Shown piece after piece: positions 1-8,627 of a stretch of DNA of 64,000 bases. Made by a program: the position numbers and the translations under genes. The notes under the pieces are model-generated. The model made no database searches and had not been told where the DNA came from. It saw only the letters and a program-made list of their open reading frames with translations. The stretch comes from an uncultured bacterium (lineage in GTDB: Bacteria > Bacteroidota > Ignavibacteria > UBA10030 > BY39), in contig CALCJK010000009.1 of the NCBI GenBank assembly GCA_937967455.1, forward strand, positions 1-64,000, read 5' to 3'. Numbering within the stretch: position 1 is the stretch's first letter; each line of letters opens with the position of its first letter.

Positions 1-689
1 ACATCCAGTATATGATAGCCGGTGTTAGGAGTAAAGTTAAATGATTGACTGGCGCCATAAGCAACAGGTACATTTCCAGAAGGTGAGATAGACCCACCAG
101 CAGAGGCAGAAGCAGTAATAATGAACTCAGTTAACTTGAACCTGACAGAAATAGTATGATTAGTAGTAACATTGTTGAAAGTGTAAGAAGTATCGCTACC
201 AGCAAATACACCATCAACAATTACACTATCTACATGATATCCAGAGTTAGGTGTGAAGATGAATGTTTGACTACCACCATATAGAACTTGCACAACCCCA
301 CTTGGACTAATAGTGCCATTTGGACCGGCAGATGCAGTGATAGTAAGTGTATCAATAGCAAAATCGACATGAATGGTATGGTCACTAATTACATTATTAA
401 ATGTATACGAATCCTGTGCACCGACTGAAATTCCGTCTACTATTAAATCAAATACATGATATCCTGTATCGGGTAACATATTAAATGTCTGATTAGATCC
501 AGCAATAACAATTACTTCTCCTGATGGATTTATTTGTCCATTTGGCCCAGATGTAGCGGTAATGGTAAATTGTTCGTATATTATAGTGTCAAGAATAGAA
601 GCTAAATTTGTTTTCCCAAAACCTATATTTTCAATTACAAATATTAAAAAAATAATTAATACAAGGTTAGGAATAAAATTTTTAAACAT
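1..689 (-). CDS. Secreted protein with tandem InlB-type repeats (C-terminus beyond window)
   Basis: I translated this leftward reading frame by hand; it has no stop before the window edge, so only the N-terminal ~229 residues are visible. The ATG at 689 is followed by a hydrophobic signal-peptide-like segment (about residues 5-22). After residue ~35 come at least three tandem copies of a 74-residue unit, each starting close to TITASAGPNG, with a central Y-G-G-S-Q-T-F and a conserved G-Y-H-V..V-D-G. This matches the divergent InlB B-repeat (bacterial repeat) family, found in surface and secreted proteins of Bacteroidota and others. It begins 1 base after the response-regulator stop and so probably lies at the end of the polysaccharide operon. 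A cell-surface or matrix role is inference; any C-terminal sorting domain is out of view. Confidence 0.75.
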   Translation of the reverse strand, partial: MFKNFIPNLVLIIFLIFVIENIGFGKTNLASILDTIIYEQFTITATSGPNGQINPSGEVIVIAGSNQTFNMLPDTGYHVFDLIVDGISVGAQDSYTFNNVISDHTIHVDFAIDTLTITASAGPNGTISPSGVVQVLYGGSQTFIFTPNSGYHVDSVIVDGVFAGSDTSYTFNNVTTNHTISVRFKLTEFIITASASAGGSISPSGNVPVAYGASQSFNFTPNTGYHILD

Positions 690-690
690 A

Positions 691-1053
691 TTATACATTT
701 TGTAAAGCATTTTTAATCCTCTCTAAATAAAATTCCACTTCAAAAGGTTTTTGAATATAATCATCTGCTTGGTATTTCATCGATAATTTAGCAGATTCAA
801 TAGACGGATACGCAGTAATTATTATTACCTTGATTTCTGGATTTATATTTTTAAGTTCTTTTAGAACTTCAAAACCGCTCATGGATGGAATACCAACATC
901 GAGTAGAACTAAGTCGATAGGACGGCTCTTGAATATTTCAATGCCATGTGGTCCATCTGCTGTAGTAAATACATTATGACCTTCTGCGTTTAGAATTGCC
1001 CTTTGCATTGTAAGTTGAAGTTCATCGTCATCTATTAATAAAATATTTGCCAT
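691..1053 (-). CDS. Single-domain response regulator (CheY-like receiver)
   Basis: The 120-residue product is one receiver domain with no output domain. It has the acidic pair D8/D9 (plus D10), phospho-acceptor D52 in LLDVGIP, T80 in the ITA motif and K102 in QKPF, so it should be phosphorylatable. Such stand-alone receivers act through protein contacts or pass phosphate onward. It sits 22 bases downstream of a GT2 gene and just upstream of the repeat protein, as part of the leftward exopolysaccharide arm, which suggests control of polymer synthesis or export rather than transcription. No cognate kinase lies next to it; the only histidine kinase in the window is about 49 kb away and carries its own receiver. 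Confidence 0.85.
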   Translation of the reverse strand: MANILLIDDDELQLTMQRAILNAEGHNVFTTADGPHGIEIFKSRPIDLVLLDVGIPSMSGFEVLKELKNINPEIKVIIITAYPSIESAKLSMKYQADDYIQKPFEVEFYLERIKNALQNV

Positions 1054-1075
1054 GTTATTCTTCTTCCTTTTTAAA

Positions 1076-2281
1076 TTAGTTTATTTCACGACTTGTTCTT
1101 ATCCATTCATTCTGGAATTTCTTAAAAGAAAAATTTATATATAGAAATATCTTCCATATTATGTACTTTGGAATATACATGAAAGCTTTATAAAGCATTT
1201 TATCTGCCCTTACCGCTTTTAATCCAATAAGTATGTGGCATACGCCTGTAAAAAAGAGAAAAAGCCAAATGTAAAAGAAAATTTCTAAGTCACCGATTCC
1301 AATAATTATTAATAAAACATTAATAAAAATCATAAAAGTAATAATTCCAAATAAATTAACAGTTGGTGGTGTGATCAATTCTATTAATGCATCAAGATAA
1401 ACAAATGAACCTGTCTTTATAAAAGCGTTAAATAATTTTTTTGTATAATTTTTAATAACGGGATATCTACCTCGTTCCCACCTTGATCTTTGTGATTCTG
1501 CTTTTTTAGGATCTTTTGGCATGGTTGCTAATACTGTTGTTTCAGGCGCGAAATCTACTATTATACCATTTAAAAGTAATATTATTCCATGTTCAAGATC
1601 TTCATTTAAAGACCAGGCTGACCAGGGTATAGATTTTAATAATGATGTACTTAGACACATTCCGTTTCCTTTTAATCCAGCAGAAAATTTCAAGTTCTTT
1701 CTACCCAATGGTCTTACATAATTATAAAGTGTAAACCCGATTCTTGTAACTTCTGAACTCCATGAGTCATATTGAGGTTCAACTAAATCTGCCACCTGAA
1801 TGGCTTTTGATCCAGTTTCTAAATATCTGTTCAAAACTTTTAAAATATTGGGTTGCACAACACTATCCGCATCAACTATTACCACTGCATCATATTCTTT
1901 TTGACTTTTTAATATGATATCTGTACACCATCTGAGTGCGTAACCTTTTCCTCTTTCGTTTGGATTGTTCCTTATTAAAACATTAGCACCTAAATTACTA
2001 CTGATTTCAGCTGTTTTATCAGTACAGTTATCTGCAATCACAATTAAATCCCATAATTCTTTTGGATAATCTACTTTTAAAGCACTTGTAATTGTTCTTG
2101 CGATTGAAAATTCCTCATTATGTGCAGGAATTATAAATGCAAATTTACGAAAACGACTGACATCTAGGTTTTGTAATTTTTTTGACTTCAACGCATTCAA
2201 ACTTAGATATAGAAGATATAATGTAATGATACCTAATGCGATTAAGAAGATAATTTCAAATATATATATTGCAGTAATCAT
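1076..2281 (-). CDS. Membrane GT2 glycosyltransferase, processive (cellulose-synthase-like) type
   Basis: The 401-residue protein has an N-terminal membrane helix (about 3-30), a cytoplasmic GT-A domain and two or more C-terminal helices (about 305-380). Visible motifs are PAHNEE (52-57), D84 in ADNCTD, DAD (137-139), ED at 227-228 and QRSRW (264-268). These correspond to the D, DxD, TED/NED and Q/RxxRW motifs of processive family-2 transferases. It probably uses a nucleotide-sugar to extend or decorate a polysaccharide at the inner membrane. It is shorter than true cellulose synthases and lacks a PilZ domain. Its end abuts the first FemAB-like gene (shared base 2281), so it is in the same operon. 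The sugar specificity cannot be read. Confidence 0.85.
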   Translation of the reverse strand: MITAIYIFEIIFLIALGIITLYLLYLSLNALKSKKLQNLDVSRFRKFAFIIPAHNEEFSIARTITSALKVDYPKELWDLIVIADNCTDKTAEISSNLGANVLIRNNPNERGKGYALRWCTDIILKSQKEYDAVVIVDADSVVQPNILKVLNRYLETGSKAIQVADLVEPQYDSWSSEVTRIGFTLYNYVRPLGRKNLKFSAGLKGNGMCLSTSLLKSIPWSAWSLNEDLEHGIILLLNGIIVDFAPETTVLATMPKDPKKAESQRSRWERGRYPVIKNYTKKLFNAFIKTGSFVYLDALIELITPPTVNLFGIITFMIFINVLLIIIGIGDLEIFFYIWLFLFFTGVCHILIGLKAVRADKMLYKAFMYIPKYIIWKIFLYINFSFKKFQNEWIRTSREIN

Positions 2282-3447
2282 TAATTTAGAAATTTAAAGT
2301 TAATAAATCTAATTATTCTGTATAATAACAATTTATGATAAATAAAATTGATAATTTTTGACTTTAGTCTATTATTAAATATAAATACTTCATCGTATTG
2401 TTCTATTTCCGGTCGCCATACAGATTTAGCTTTGATGTTACCCCAGAGTAGATGGAATTCTTTGTAACCCAATTCATACATTTTTTTTATATTATAAAAT
2501 GATACTATATTTCCTACACCATATTGCCGATAATTAGGGTCATAGCTAGTTTTAAGATCAATTGAAATTTTCCCGAATCTAATAACAAAATCATATGCAA
2601 TCATTTTATTGTCGATTTTTAATAAACCAATGAACAAACTATCAACACAAGAAAAATTTTTAAGGAGGGTTTGAAAAAAGTTATTGTACCTTTTATCATT
2701 TATAGGGAAACCTTTAGTACCTTTCCAACTAATTTTATCAATTTGTACAAGTTCATTATATGTTTGATCAGCATTTTCAGGTGTAATAATATTTTTCAAT
2801 TCGACTTTTCCAAATTGATTTAATTTTTTTTCTCTTTGATATATTTTTTTCAAAAAATCTTTACTTAATTTTTTTAAGTAGCTTTCCCAATCAGAATCAA
2901 ATACTATTTTTGAATTAAAAAATACTCGTCTTATATGTGTGCTAAGTTTATAATTTATCTTAATTTCCTGTAATATTTTAATCGTACTCGAATTTGATAA
3001 TATTGGGTGGAGTCGAGTATAATCCCAGTTTTTCTTTATTTCTTTTAAGTGTCTTAATATAGAATTTAACACTATTCTATGATGACCTTGCTTTATAATA
3101 AAATCCAGGTAACCTGCTAAATTTAACGCAGAATATGCATATTTCATCATTGAAATAAATTCAATCTTTTTAATTGTAAATACGAATTTCCTCATCTTGA
3201 TCAATATTAAAGGTGCAATTCCTATAAGTTCGTTTTCTTTCCATATAAAAATTATATATGGAAGTTTATTTTTTGATTCAAAACATTGCCACCAGCTTTC
3301 AAACCATTCAAAGATCAGAAATGGTGATGGAGTTTCAGTTGATAAAACCAAATTATTCCAAATTGTACGATATTTTGCTACTTCATCAAATGAATTAAAG
3401 ATCTCAATCTTATATTCTGAATCTTTTTGGTAATTGTTATTCGTCAT
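2281..3447 (-). CDS. FemAB/GNAT-like transferase 1 of the EPS locus
   Basis: The 388-residue protein belongs by overall pattern to the FemAB-like GNAT superfamily (BioF2-like, Acetyltransf_6). It has an N-terminal W-x-x-L/F-x-W-x-x-x-W-W region around residues 40-55, a basic central stretch (KDFLKKIYQREKKL, about 195-208) and a C-terminal segment in which a short LLWGN motif is followed by a Trp-Arg pair. The family transfers acyl or aminoacyl groups to amino or hydroxyl groups of cell-wall precursors or polysaccharides. Its start overlaps the stop of the upstream paralogue by 4 bases, implying translational coupling. It is one of four diverged paralogues in 9 kb. The actual donor and acceptor cannot be deduced. 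Confidence 0.75.
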   Translation of the reverse strand: MTNNNYQKDSEYKIEIFNSFDEVAKYRTIWNNLVLSTETPSPFLIFEWFESWWQCFESKNKLPYIIFIWKENELIGIAPLILIKMRKFVFTIKKIEFISMMKYAYSALNLAGYLDFIIKQGHHRIVLNSILRHLKEIKKNWDYTRLHPILSNSSTIKILQEIKINYKLSTHIRRVFFNSKIVFDSDWESYLKKLSKDFLKKIYQREKKLNQFGKVELKNIITPENADQTYNELVQIDKISWKGTKGFPINDKRYNNFFQTLLKNFSCVDSLFIGLLKIDNKMIAYDFVIRFGKISIDLKTSYDPNYRQYGVGNIVSFYNIKKMYELGYKEFHLLWGNIKAKSVWRPEIEQYDEVFIFNNRLKSKIINFIYHKLLLYRIIRFINFKFLN

Positions 3448-4616
3448 TTTTTTACCTTAAAATTTGCAATAAATTTGCGCACTGATCTCGAAACATTATT
3501 GTAGTCAATAAATGTAAGTAAAACCTGTCTTAATTGTATGAAATAGTGGAATAATAGAATTATTGGAACTGTAAGACCCTTCTTAAGTATGTCAACCTTT
3601 GAATAATAATCTGATTTTCCCCCGAGTTGATATTTATAGGTTTCCTTACCACCCTGAAAATCAAAGGTTTTATAATTCTCTTCAATAGCATTTTTAATTA
3701 CATAACTCAATAATACTTTTCCAGGACTGTATTTACTTAATTCATGATTTTGTTCCATTCCACTTAAATGAAAATAACAAACAGGATAACTAAAAAAAGC
3801 TAATACTGAAGCAAATCTTTTATTATTTTTCTTAAAAAAGTATAATCTTCTGTCAATATCATAATTATTCATGGTTGTTATTGTTGATAGAAATTTTTCA
3901 AATTTTTCTGATGCTTTAAAAAATCCTGGGAATCCCTTGTTTTCCCAGGAAGCGGTGTGTAATTTCACAAAATCCTGAAAATCTTCTGATTTAATTTCAT
4001 AGTTTTTTAAAATTTCTAATTCTACATTGTTTTTTTTGAGTGATTTAGTTCTCCTTTGTAGCATTGTCTTCTCATTATTACTCAGCATTTCGAGGTATTC
4101 ATCCCAGGAATCAGGTAACGACATAATTACTCTTGTAACTATTTTAGGTTTATATAAAACAATATTTCTATTTTCTCTAAAAAATCTTATAATTTCAGAC
4201 ATTGAGTTAGAATTATAGGGAAATCCATAAAATGAGACCCAATCAAGTGTTCCATCGATTAAAAATTGCTGTAGTTGTTCTGTAAATTTTTTAATGACTA
4301 AATTCCTATATTCTGGATTGATTAAGGGTTCATATTCTCCGTATGCCTGATAAACGCAAAGTAACCTTGAGCGATTAAATTTTATAGGACCGACTTTGAT
4401 TTTTTCGTGAAAGAGAGGAAGTATACCTGTAAGTTCATCATTGTTCCATGTTGTAATGATTAGCAATTCAGTATTTTCCTTTTTATATATTTTCCACCAT
4501 TGTAAATTCCAGTAGTAAGATTGAAAAATGGTACCATTTAATTTTTTATGTAAAGCTATCCAGTGGTTTTCTAATCTCTCGAAATCATTTAAATTTGTAA
4601 TAATTTTTGTTACCAT
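3444..4616 (-). CDS. FemAB/GNAT-like transferase 2 of the EPS locus
   Basis: This 390-residue protein shares the architecture of its neighbours: an N-terminal domain with Y-W-N-L-Q-W-W (about 40-46), a linker with EKTMLQRRTKSL (about 183-194) and a C-terminal GNAT-like half with TFDFQGGKETYKYQL. That last segment corresponds to the FD(L)xRGDExYK signature of the Acetyltransf_6/FemAB-like family. Both ends overlap flanking genes (4 and 7 bases), placing it in the coupled block. Sequence divergence from the other three copies is high, so the paralogues probably modify different positions or use different donors rather than being recent duplicates. A role in acylating or aminoacylating the polysaccharide is inferred from family and context. 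Confidence 0.75.
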   Translation of the reverse strand: MVTKIITNLNDFERLENHWIALHKKLNGTIFQSYYWNLQWWKIYKKENTELLIITTWNNDELTGILPLFHEKIKVGPIKFNRSRLLCVYQAYGEYEPLINPEYRNLVIKKFTEQLQQFLIDGTLDWVSFYGFPYNSNSMSEIIRFFRENRNIVLYKPKIVTRVIMSLPDSWDEYLEMLSNNEKTMLQRRTKSLKKNNVELEILKNYEIKSEDFQDFVKLHTASWENKGFPGFFKASEKFEKFLSTITTMNNYDIDRRLYFFKKNNKRFASVLAFFSYPVCYFHLSGMEQNHELSKYSPGKVLLSYVIKNAIEENYKTFDFQGGKETYKYQLGGKSDYYSKVDILKKGLTVPIILLFHYFIQLRQVLLTFIDYNNVSRSVRKFIANFKVKK

Positions 4617-5836
4617 TTTAAATCATTCGTAGATATGTTTAGTTGATCAGCTCTAGTCAATTCAGATTTTTTTGATCTAATATGAAGTTTTCTAAAAATT
4701 CGTTTCTTATAATTCTGGAAAATTCTATTAATTTTATATAAATTTAGGTTAATTAATAAAATTCTTAATAAAGTGGAATAGGAAGTTCTTTTAAAAATGA
4801 ATATTTCTGAAAATGATTTATTTTCTGGATTCCAGCGTTCTTTTGCTAAAGTTTGTCCCCATAACATATTAAATTCTGAAGTTTTATTTTTTATGTAGAA
4901 TTCGAGTTCTTTTTCCAAAAGTAATTGACCAGGTCCAAAGTTTGAATATCTATCATCATAGCTGCCTTTCCAGTTTATAACCTTATCTTTATAACAAATA
5001 TTCAGATCGTATGCAATATACTCATCGTTTAATTTTAACAGCCAGAGATGTACCCATTCAAAATGACTGGCCTGTTCAGGAAATTCTTTAAAAAAGTTTT
5101 TATAACTAATTGAATTAATGCTAACTCCTTTCTGCCACTTCCAACTCCTTTTTTCAATATCAAGTACATGATGTAAATTTTCATTAATCTCAGCAGGCGA
5201 CTTAAAAAGTATGAATTGCAATTCTCCGATTTCTCTAAACTTGTTTTGATAATATCTCAATTGTTTGCGAAATCTTTTTGACAACGATCTCGTATAATCT
5301 TCCCAGCTTTTTCCTGTATTTATGATTAAAGATTTGAAAGCTTCTCGTTCGAAAAATTTATAATTATGTTTGTTTGTGAAATCCTTTAGTTCAGGAATTG
5401 TTTTCGATTCCTTTGGGATTGGATGTAATCGAATAAATTGCCATTCTTCCTTAATCACTTCTTCAAAAATTTTGTCGATTAATTGATAGGCGTCTGAAGA
5501 TATAATGAAATCCAGCTCTGGACAGATATTGGTGGGAGAGTCAGGATAATCTGCCATTGAAACAAACTCAATTACTTTAAAATTGAAGAATAAGAATTTT
5601 ATTTTCTTAATTACAAAAGGTGCAATTGCAACTGGTTTATTATGCTTTTTAATAATTATTGTTTTTAATGAGTTATTTTTGTCCATAAAGCATTTTAGCC
5701 AGCAGCTAATCCATTCAAGCGTAAGACAAACATTATTATTATCCTTTATAATCTCGTTCCAGATAGGTTTTACAGTATTTAATTCTTGAATACTTCTGAT
5801 GATTTCAATCTCATATGTATTGTTTTCTATCTTCAT
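4610..5836 (-). CDS. FemAB/GNAT-like transferase 3 of the EPS locus
   Basis: The 408-residue product resembles transferase 1 most closely. Both have an I-W-N start, a C-W-L-K-C-F segment where others have W-W, a basic RFRKQLRYYQNKF segment (about 190-202) and a C-terminal MLWGQTLAKERWNPE segment. That segment matches the glycine/basic signature seen at the end of FemAB-like GNAT proteins. It lies between the ATP-grasp gene (4-base overlap upstream) and transferase 2 (7-base overlap downstream). The C-terminal ~50 residues are strongly basic and could bind membrane or anionic polymer. Donor could be acyl-CoA, acyl carrier or aminoacyl-tRNA; the sequence does not decide this. Confidence 0.75.
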   Translation of the reverse strand: MKIENNTYEIEIIRSIQELNTVKPIWNEIIKDNNNVCLTLEWISCWLKCFMDKNNSLKTIIIKKHNKPVAIAPFVIKKIKFLFFNFKVIEFVSMADYPDSPTNICPELDFIISSDAYQLIDKIFEEVIKEEWQFIRLHPIPKESKTIPELKDFTNKHNYKFFEREAFKSLIINTGKSWEDYTRSLSKRFRKQLRYYQNKFREIGELQFILFKSPAEINENLHHVLDIEKRSWKWQKGVSINSISYKNFFKEFPEQASHFEWVHLWLLKLNDEYIAYDLNICYKDKVINWKGSYDDRYSNFGPGQLLLEKELEFYIKNKTSEFNMLWGQTLAKERWNPENKSFSEIFIFKRTSYSTLLRILLINLNLYKINRIFQNYKKRIFRKLHIRSKKSELTRADQLNISTNDLKW

Positions 5837-7074
5837 AAAATATGTTTATCTTTAACGAATTGAAGATTTTGAACTCTTCTAAACTTCAGTGTTTTAAATA
5901 GTTCTAAAAGTCTTCTTTTCCAAAAGCAATATGAATTGACAAAAAAAGGTTTTGGATCAGACCAACTCCAAAAATAAAAATGTTGGATGTGCAGTAAACT
6001 TTTTACCCACTCAAATAATGAAAGTTTTCCATTTCTTTTCAATTCTTTAAATGCTAAATAGTCAGCTAATGGTTTAATGATGTAGACTCCTCGTTTATAG
6101 TAATCCATTGAGGGAGTAGGTAAACCAACTAAACGGTTATACACAAATAAAGCCCAATTCAAACCCGATTTATGGAGTAATTCTGTTGTGCCTGTAAATC
6201 TAGGATTACATTCGAGTAATTTTAGTTTTCCATCTCTAGCATCACACATGAACTCTAATGTTGCAATTCCTTTTAATTTTATACCTTGAAGAAATTTAAG
6301 TCCAAGTTTGATTACTTCAGGATCCCAAGTTGTAACATTATATGTACCCAGACCATATAAATTGGGATACTGGCGTAATCTGAGCTTTGTAAAATGAAAT
6401 AAAGGATTATAATTTTGGTCGAGATATGTGTAATAACCATTGTAACCATTTGAACCTAATGGGATGATCTCAGTAACCAGCATCTTTAAGTTATATTGTT
6501 GTGTTAAATTATAAAAATAAAATAATTCGGATTTGTTTTTTACTTCAAACATTTTTCTTCCTTGGAATCTAAAAGAGAACTCGTGAGAAATTCTGGGTTT
6601 TAAGACACAAGGGAATTTGATCTCATCTACAATTTTTTCTAAATCATATATACTTTCAATATTCCAGATTTCAGGAATAGGAATATTTAAAGATTTTGCT
6701 AATTGGTAGGTTTTATATTTGTCGAGCATTGCAAGTGTAATTTCATCATTCCCCTCCGGTAGAATGTATAATTTTTCTAGTTCCTTTCTATTTTCCACTA
6801 TGATCTTCAATCCATAATCACAACAAGGAATTAACACAGCTTTTTGAGTAAGTTTGTGTCCTTGTTCTATTAACCAATCGAGCCATATATCGCTTTCCCC
6901 GTTTTGAAGATGTTTAATTCCACGACAATATCTTGAATGGTAAACAATGCTATCAATCTCATCTATAGCATAACAGGTTATGTTATTTTTTCCTAATGCT
7001 CGAGATATTGATAATGCAATTGGTCCTCCACCAAGTAATATAACTGGAGGTAAATTATTTTTACTAGTTTTCAT
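5833..7074 (-). CDS. ATP-grasp carboxylate-amine ligase-like protein
   Basis: The 413-residue protein begins with a dinucleotide-fold-like LLGGGPIALS (13-22). An ATP-grasp domain follows, with K159 in LKPR, E274 in TLEF, and E288/N290 in ECNPRFTG, which are the expected nucleotide- and Mg-binding residues. It therefore looks catalytically intact. ATP-grasp enzymes of this type join a carboxylate to an amine through an acyl-phosphate. In this operon it sits directly between the adenylation-enzyme homologue (4-base overlap) and FemAB-like transferase 3 (4-base overlap). That suggests it makes an amide-linked building block that the transferases attach to the polymer. This substrate proposal is inference; the family also includes amino-acid and sugar-acid ligases. 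Confidence 0.8.
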   Translation of the reverse strand: MKTSKNNLPPVILLGGGPIALSISRALGKNNITCYAIDEIDSIVYHSRYCRGIKHLQNGESDIWLDWLIEQGHKLTQKAVLIPCCDYGLKIIVENRKELEKLYILPEGNDEITLAMLDKYKTYQLAKSLNIPIPEIWNIESIYDLEKIVDEIKFPCVLKPRISHEFSFRFQGRKMFEVKNKSELFYFYNLTQQYNLKMLVTEIIPLGSNGYNGYYTYLDQNYNPLFHFTKLRLRQYPNLYGLGTYNVTTWDPEVIKLGLKFLQGIKLKGIATLEFMCDARDGKLKLLECNPRFTGTTELLHKSGLNWALFVYNRLVGLPTPSMDYYKRGVYIIKPLADYLAFKELKRNGKLSLFEWVKSLLHIQHFYFWSWSDPKPFFVNSYCFWKRRLLELFKTLKFRRVQNLQFVKDKHIL

Positions 7075-8627
7075 ATTGAAAAGTTTTCCTTATCTATCTG
7101 TCTAAAAAGCTCGCTTTTTATCACCTTGTTACCTGATTTTGGTATGTATTTAACTTTAAAAACCAGAAGATTTTTTAACCAGTCCAGATTAAGACTTATA
7201 ATTTTTTCATATAATTTATCAGGTTCAATCAATTCACCAGATTCTGATGTGTAAAACAGAATTGGTACTTTTTTATCTTTTTCGTAAATGTCCTGTTTAA
7301 ATGTTAAGTAGTATTCACAATTATATTCTGATAGTATATTCTCTATGATTTTATTAATCTGTTGTAATGAGATTATATCTTTATCAATGAATAATACTTC
7401 ATCTTTAGTACCTTTAAGATATAATTTTCCTTTATCATCTAACATTGCATATTTATCTGTAATCAGCCAATTGTCAAATGTAAAATTGCTCCTGTCAATT
7501 TTACCTTCACGGAAGTAACCTTCCATGATGTTTTGGCCCTTGATGCATAGAATTCCTACATTGGGATTATCAATATTCTCTTGTTTTTGAATTTTTAACT
7601 TGATACCAGGTAAAGGTAATCCCATGCATAAGTTTTTAGAATCAACTTCATCAATATTTGATAGTGTTGTTAATGGTGCCTCAAGTGGACTGTAACTAAG
7701 ATATATTCTTGTCCTTTGCAAATCTGAAAGATCTTGCTTCAAAAGTTCATCAATCGAACTAATGTCGTCACCGCTAATTTGGAGAATTACAAAATTTTTC
7801 AATGCTTCAAATAATAAAGATTTGAAATTGTAACAAAGATCATTAAATAGCTCAATATCAGTAAACAGAGAATTGCACTTATGTTTCATTATATATGCAG
7901 GTATGTCAAGTTTATCAGGGATCTCCTGTATAAGAAATGTTGTAGCCCCTGCAGAGAGATTCTGTAAAATTCTGATAAATCCTAGTATATTACTGGGTGA
8001 ATAGGTTATGAGTTCTCTATGACTTGGATTGATTGCCAGAATTTGATTTAGCAATAACGATGGATAGATAATGCTGTCATGGCTAAATGCAATAAGTTTT
8101 TTAGTTTCAGTTTCATAATGAATATAAACGAGATCGGATATTTCGGGTTGAATTAAACGGATAATTTTTTGTGCATTTTCATTCTCAAAATACTCGATAT
8201 TTTCCATATAATCTTTATCATGAATATTGTTGAAAATATCCTCCGTCCAGTGAAAGATAGAATGTGGAAAATTGAAATGCTCTATTTTTTCAATATTGGA
8301 GGATTGATGATCCGTGATTATTGTGAAAGGGTTAACATCATTAATTATGAATTCCCAATCGTTATTTTCCAAATTTTGTTTTACAGGAACGGCAACACCT
8401 CCAGCTCGTATTATTGCGATTGATGTAATAAATTGATTTAGAGGATTTTTGAGGTTTACAATAATTCTTTCTCCCTTGAGTAATCCTTCTAGTATTAGTT
8501 GGTCAGATAGAATTATAATTTTTTGTAGTAAATTTCTGTAAGTAATGTGTTTAGAATTCTGAACAAGTGCTGTACTGTTCTTATAATCTTTGGTTGCAGT
8601 TAGTATGTATTCATATAATGTTTTCAT
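7071..8627 (-). CDS. AMP-binding (ANL-family) protein with degenerate phosphate-binding loop
   Basis: The 518-residue protein spans a full acyl-CoA synthetase/adenylation fold. A5-like YSPLE (E315), A7-like ITDKYAMLDDKG (D390) and a C-terminal lysine in PKSGNK (K500) are present. The normally invariant A3 loop (Y-T-S-G-T-T-G-x-P-K-G) instead reads Y-I-H-Y-E-T-E-T-K-K-L (168-178), losing all its glycines and the leading serine, while the following S-H is kept. The A8 arginine is also replaced (KGTKDE). AMP-forming acyl ligases are common in exosortase-type EPS clusters, where they are thought to activate an acyl group. This copy may have lost or altered its chemistry. It is coupled by 4-base overlaps on both sides. 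Confidence 0.75.
   Translation of the reverse strand: MKTLYEYILTATKDYKNSTALVQNSKHITYRNLLQKIIILSDQLILEGLLKGERIIVNLKNPLNQFITSIAIIRAGGVAVPVKQNLENNDWEFIINDVNPFTIITDHQSSNIEKIEHFNFPHSIFHWTEDIFNNIHDKDYMENIEYFENENAQKIIRLIQPEISDLVYIHYETETKKLIAFSHDSIIYPSLLLNQILAINPSHRELITYSPSNILGFIRILQNLSAGATTFLIQEIPDKLDIPAYIMKHKCNSLFTDIELFNDLCYNFKSLLFEALKNFVILQISGDDISSIDELLKQDLSDLQRTRIYLSYSPLEAPLTTLSNIDEVDSKNLCMGLPLPGIKLKIQKQENIDNPNVGILCIKGQNIMEGYFREGKIDRSNFTFDNWLITDKYAMLDDKGKLYLKGTKDEVLFIDKDIISLQQINKIIENILSEYNCEYYLTFKQDIYEKDKKVPILFYTSESGELIEPDKLYEKIISLNLDWLKNLLVFKVKYIPKSGNKVIKSELFRQIDKENFSI

Noticed and set aside
1..570. CRISPR-like DNA repeats
   Set aside because: The periodicity is 222 bases, diverged and in frame; it reflects protein repeats, not short direct repeats with spacers.
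7071..8627. Pseudogene call for the AMP-binding protein
   Set aside because: Full length, open frame, coupled overlaps at both ends and retained A5/A7/A10 residues argue for a maintained protein.
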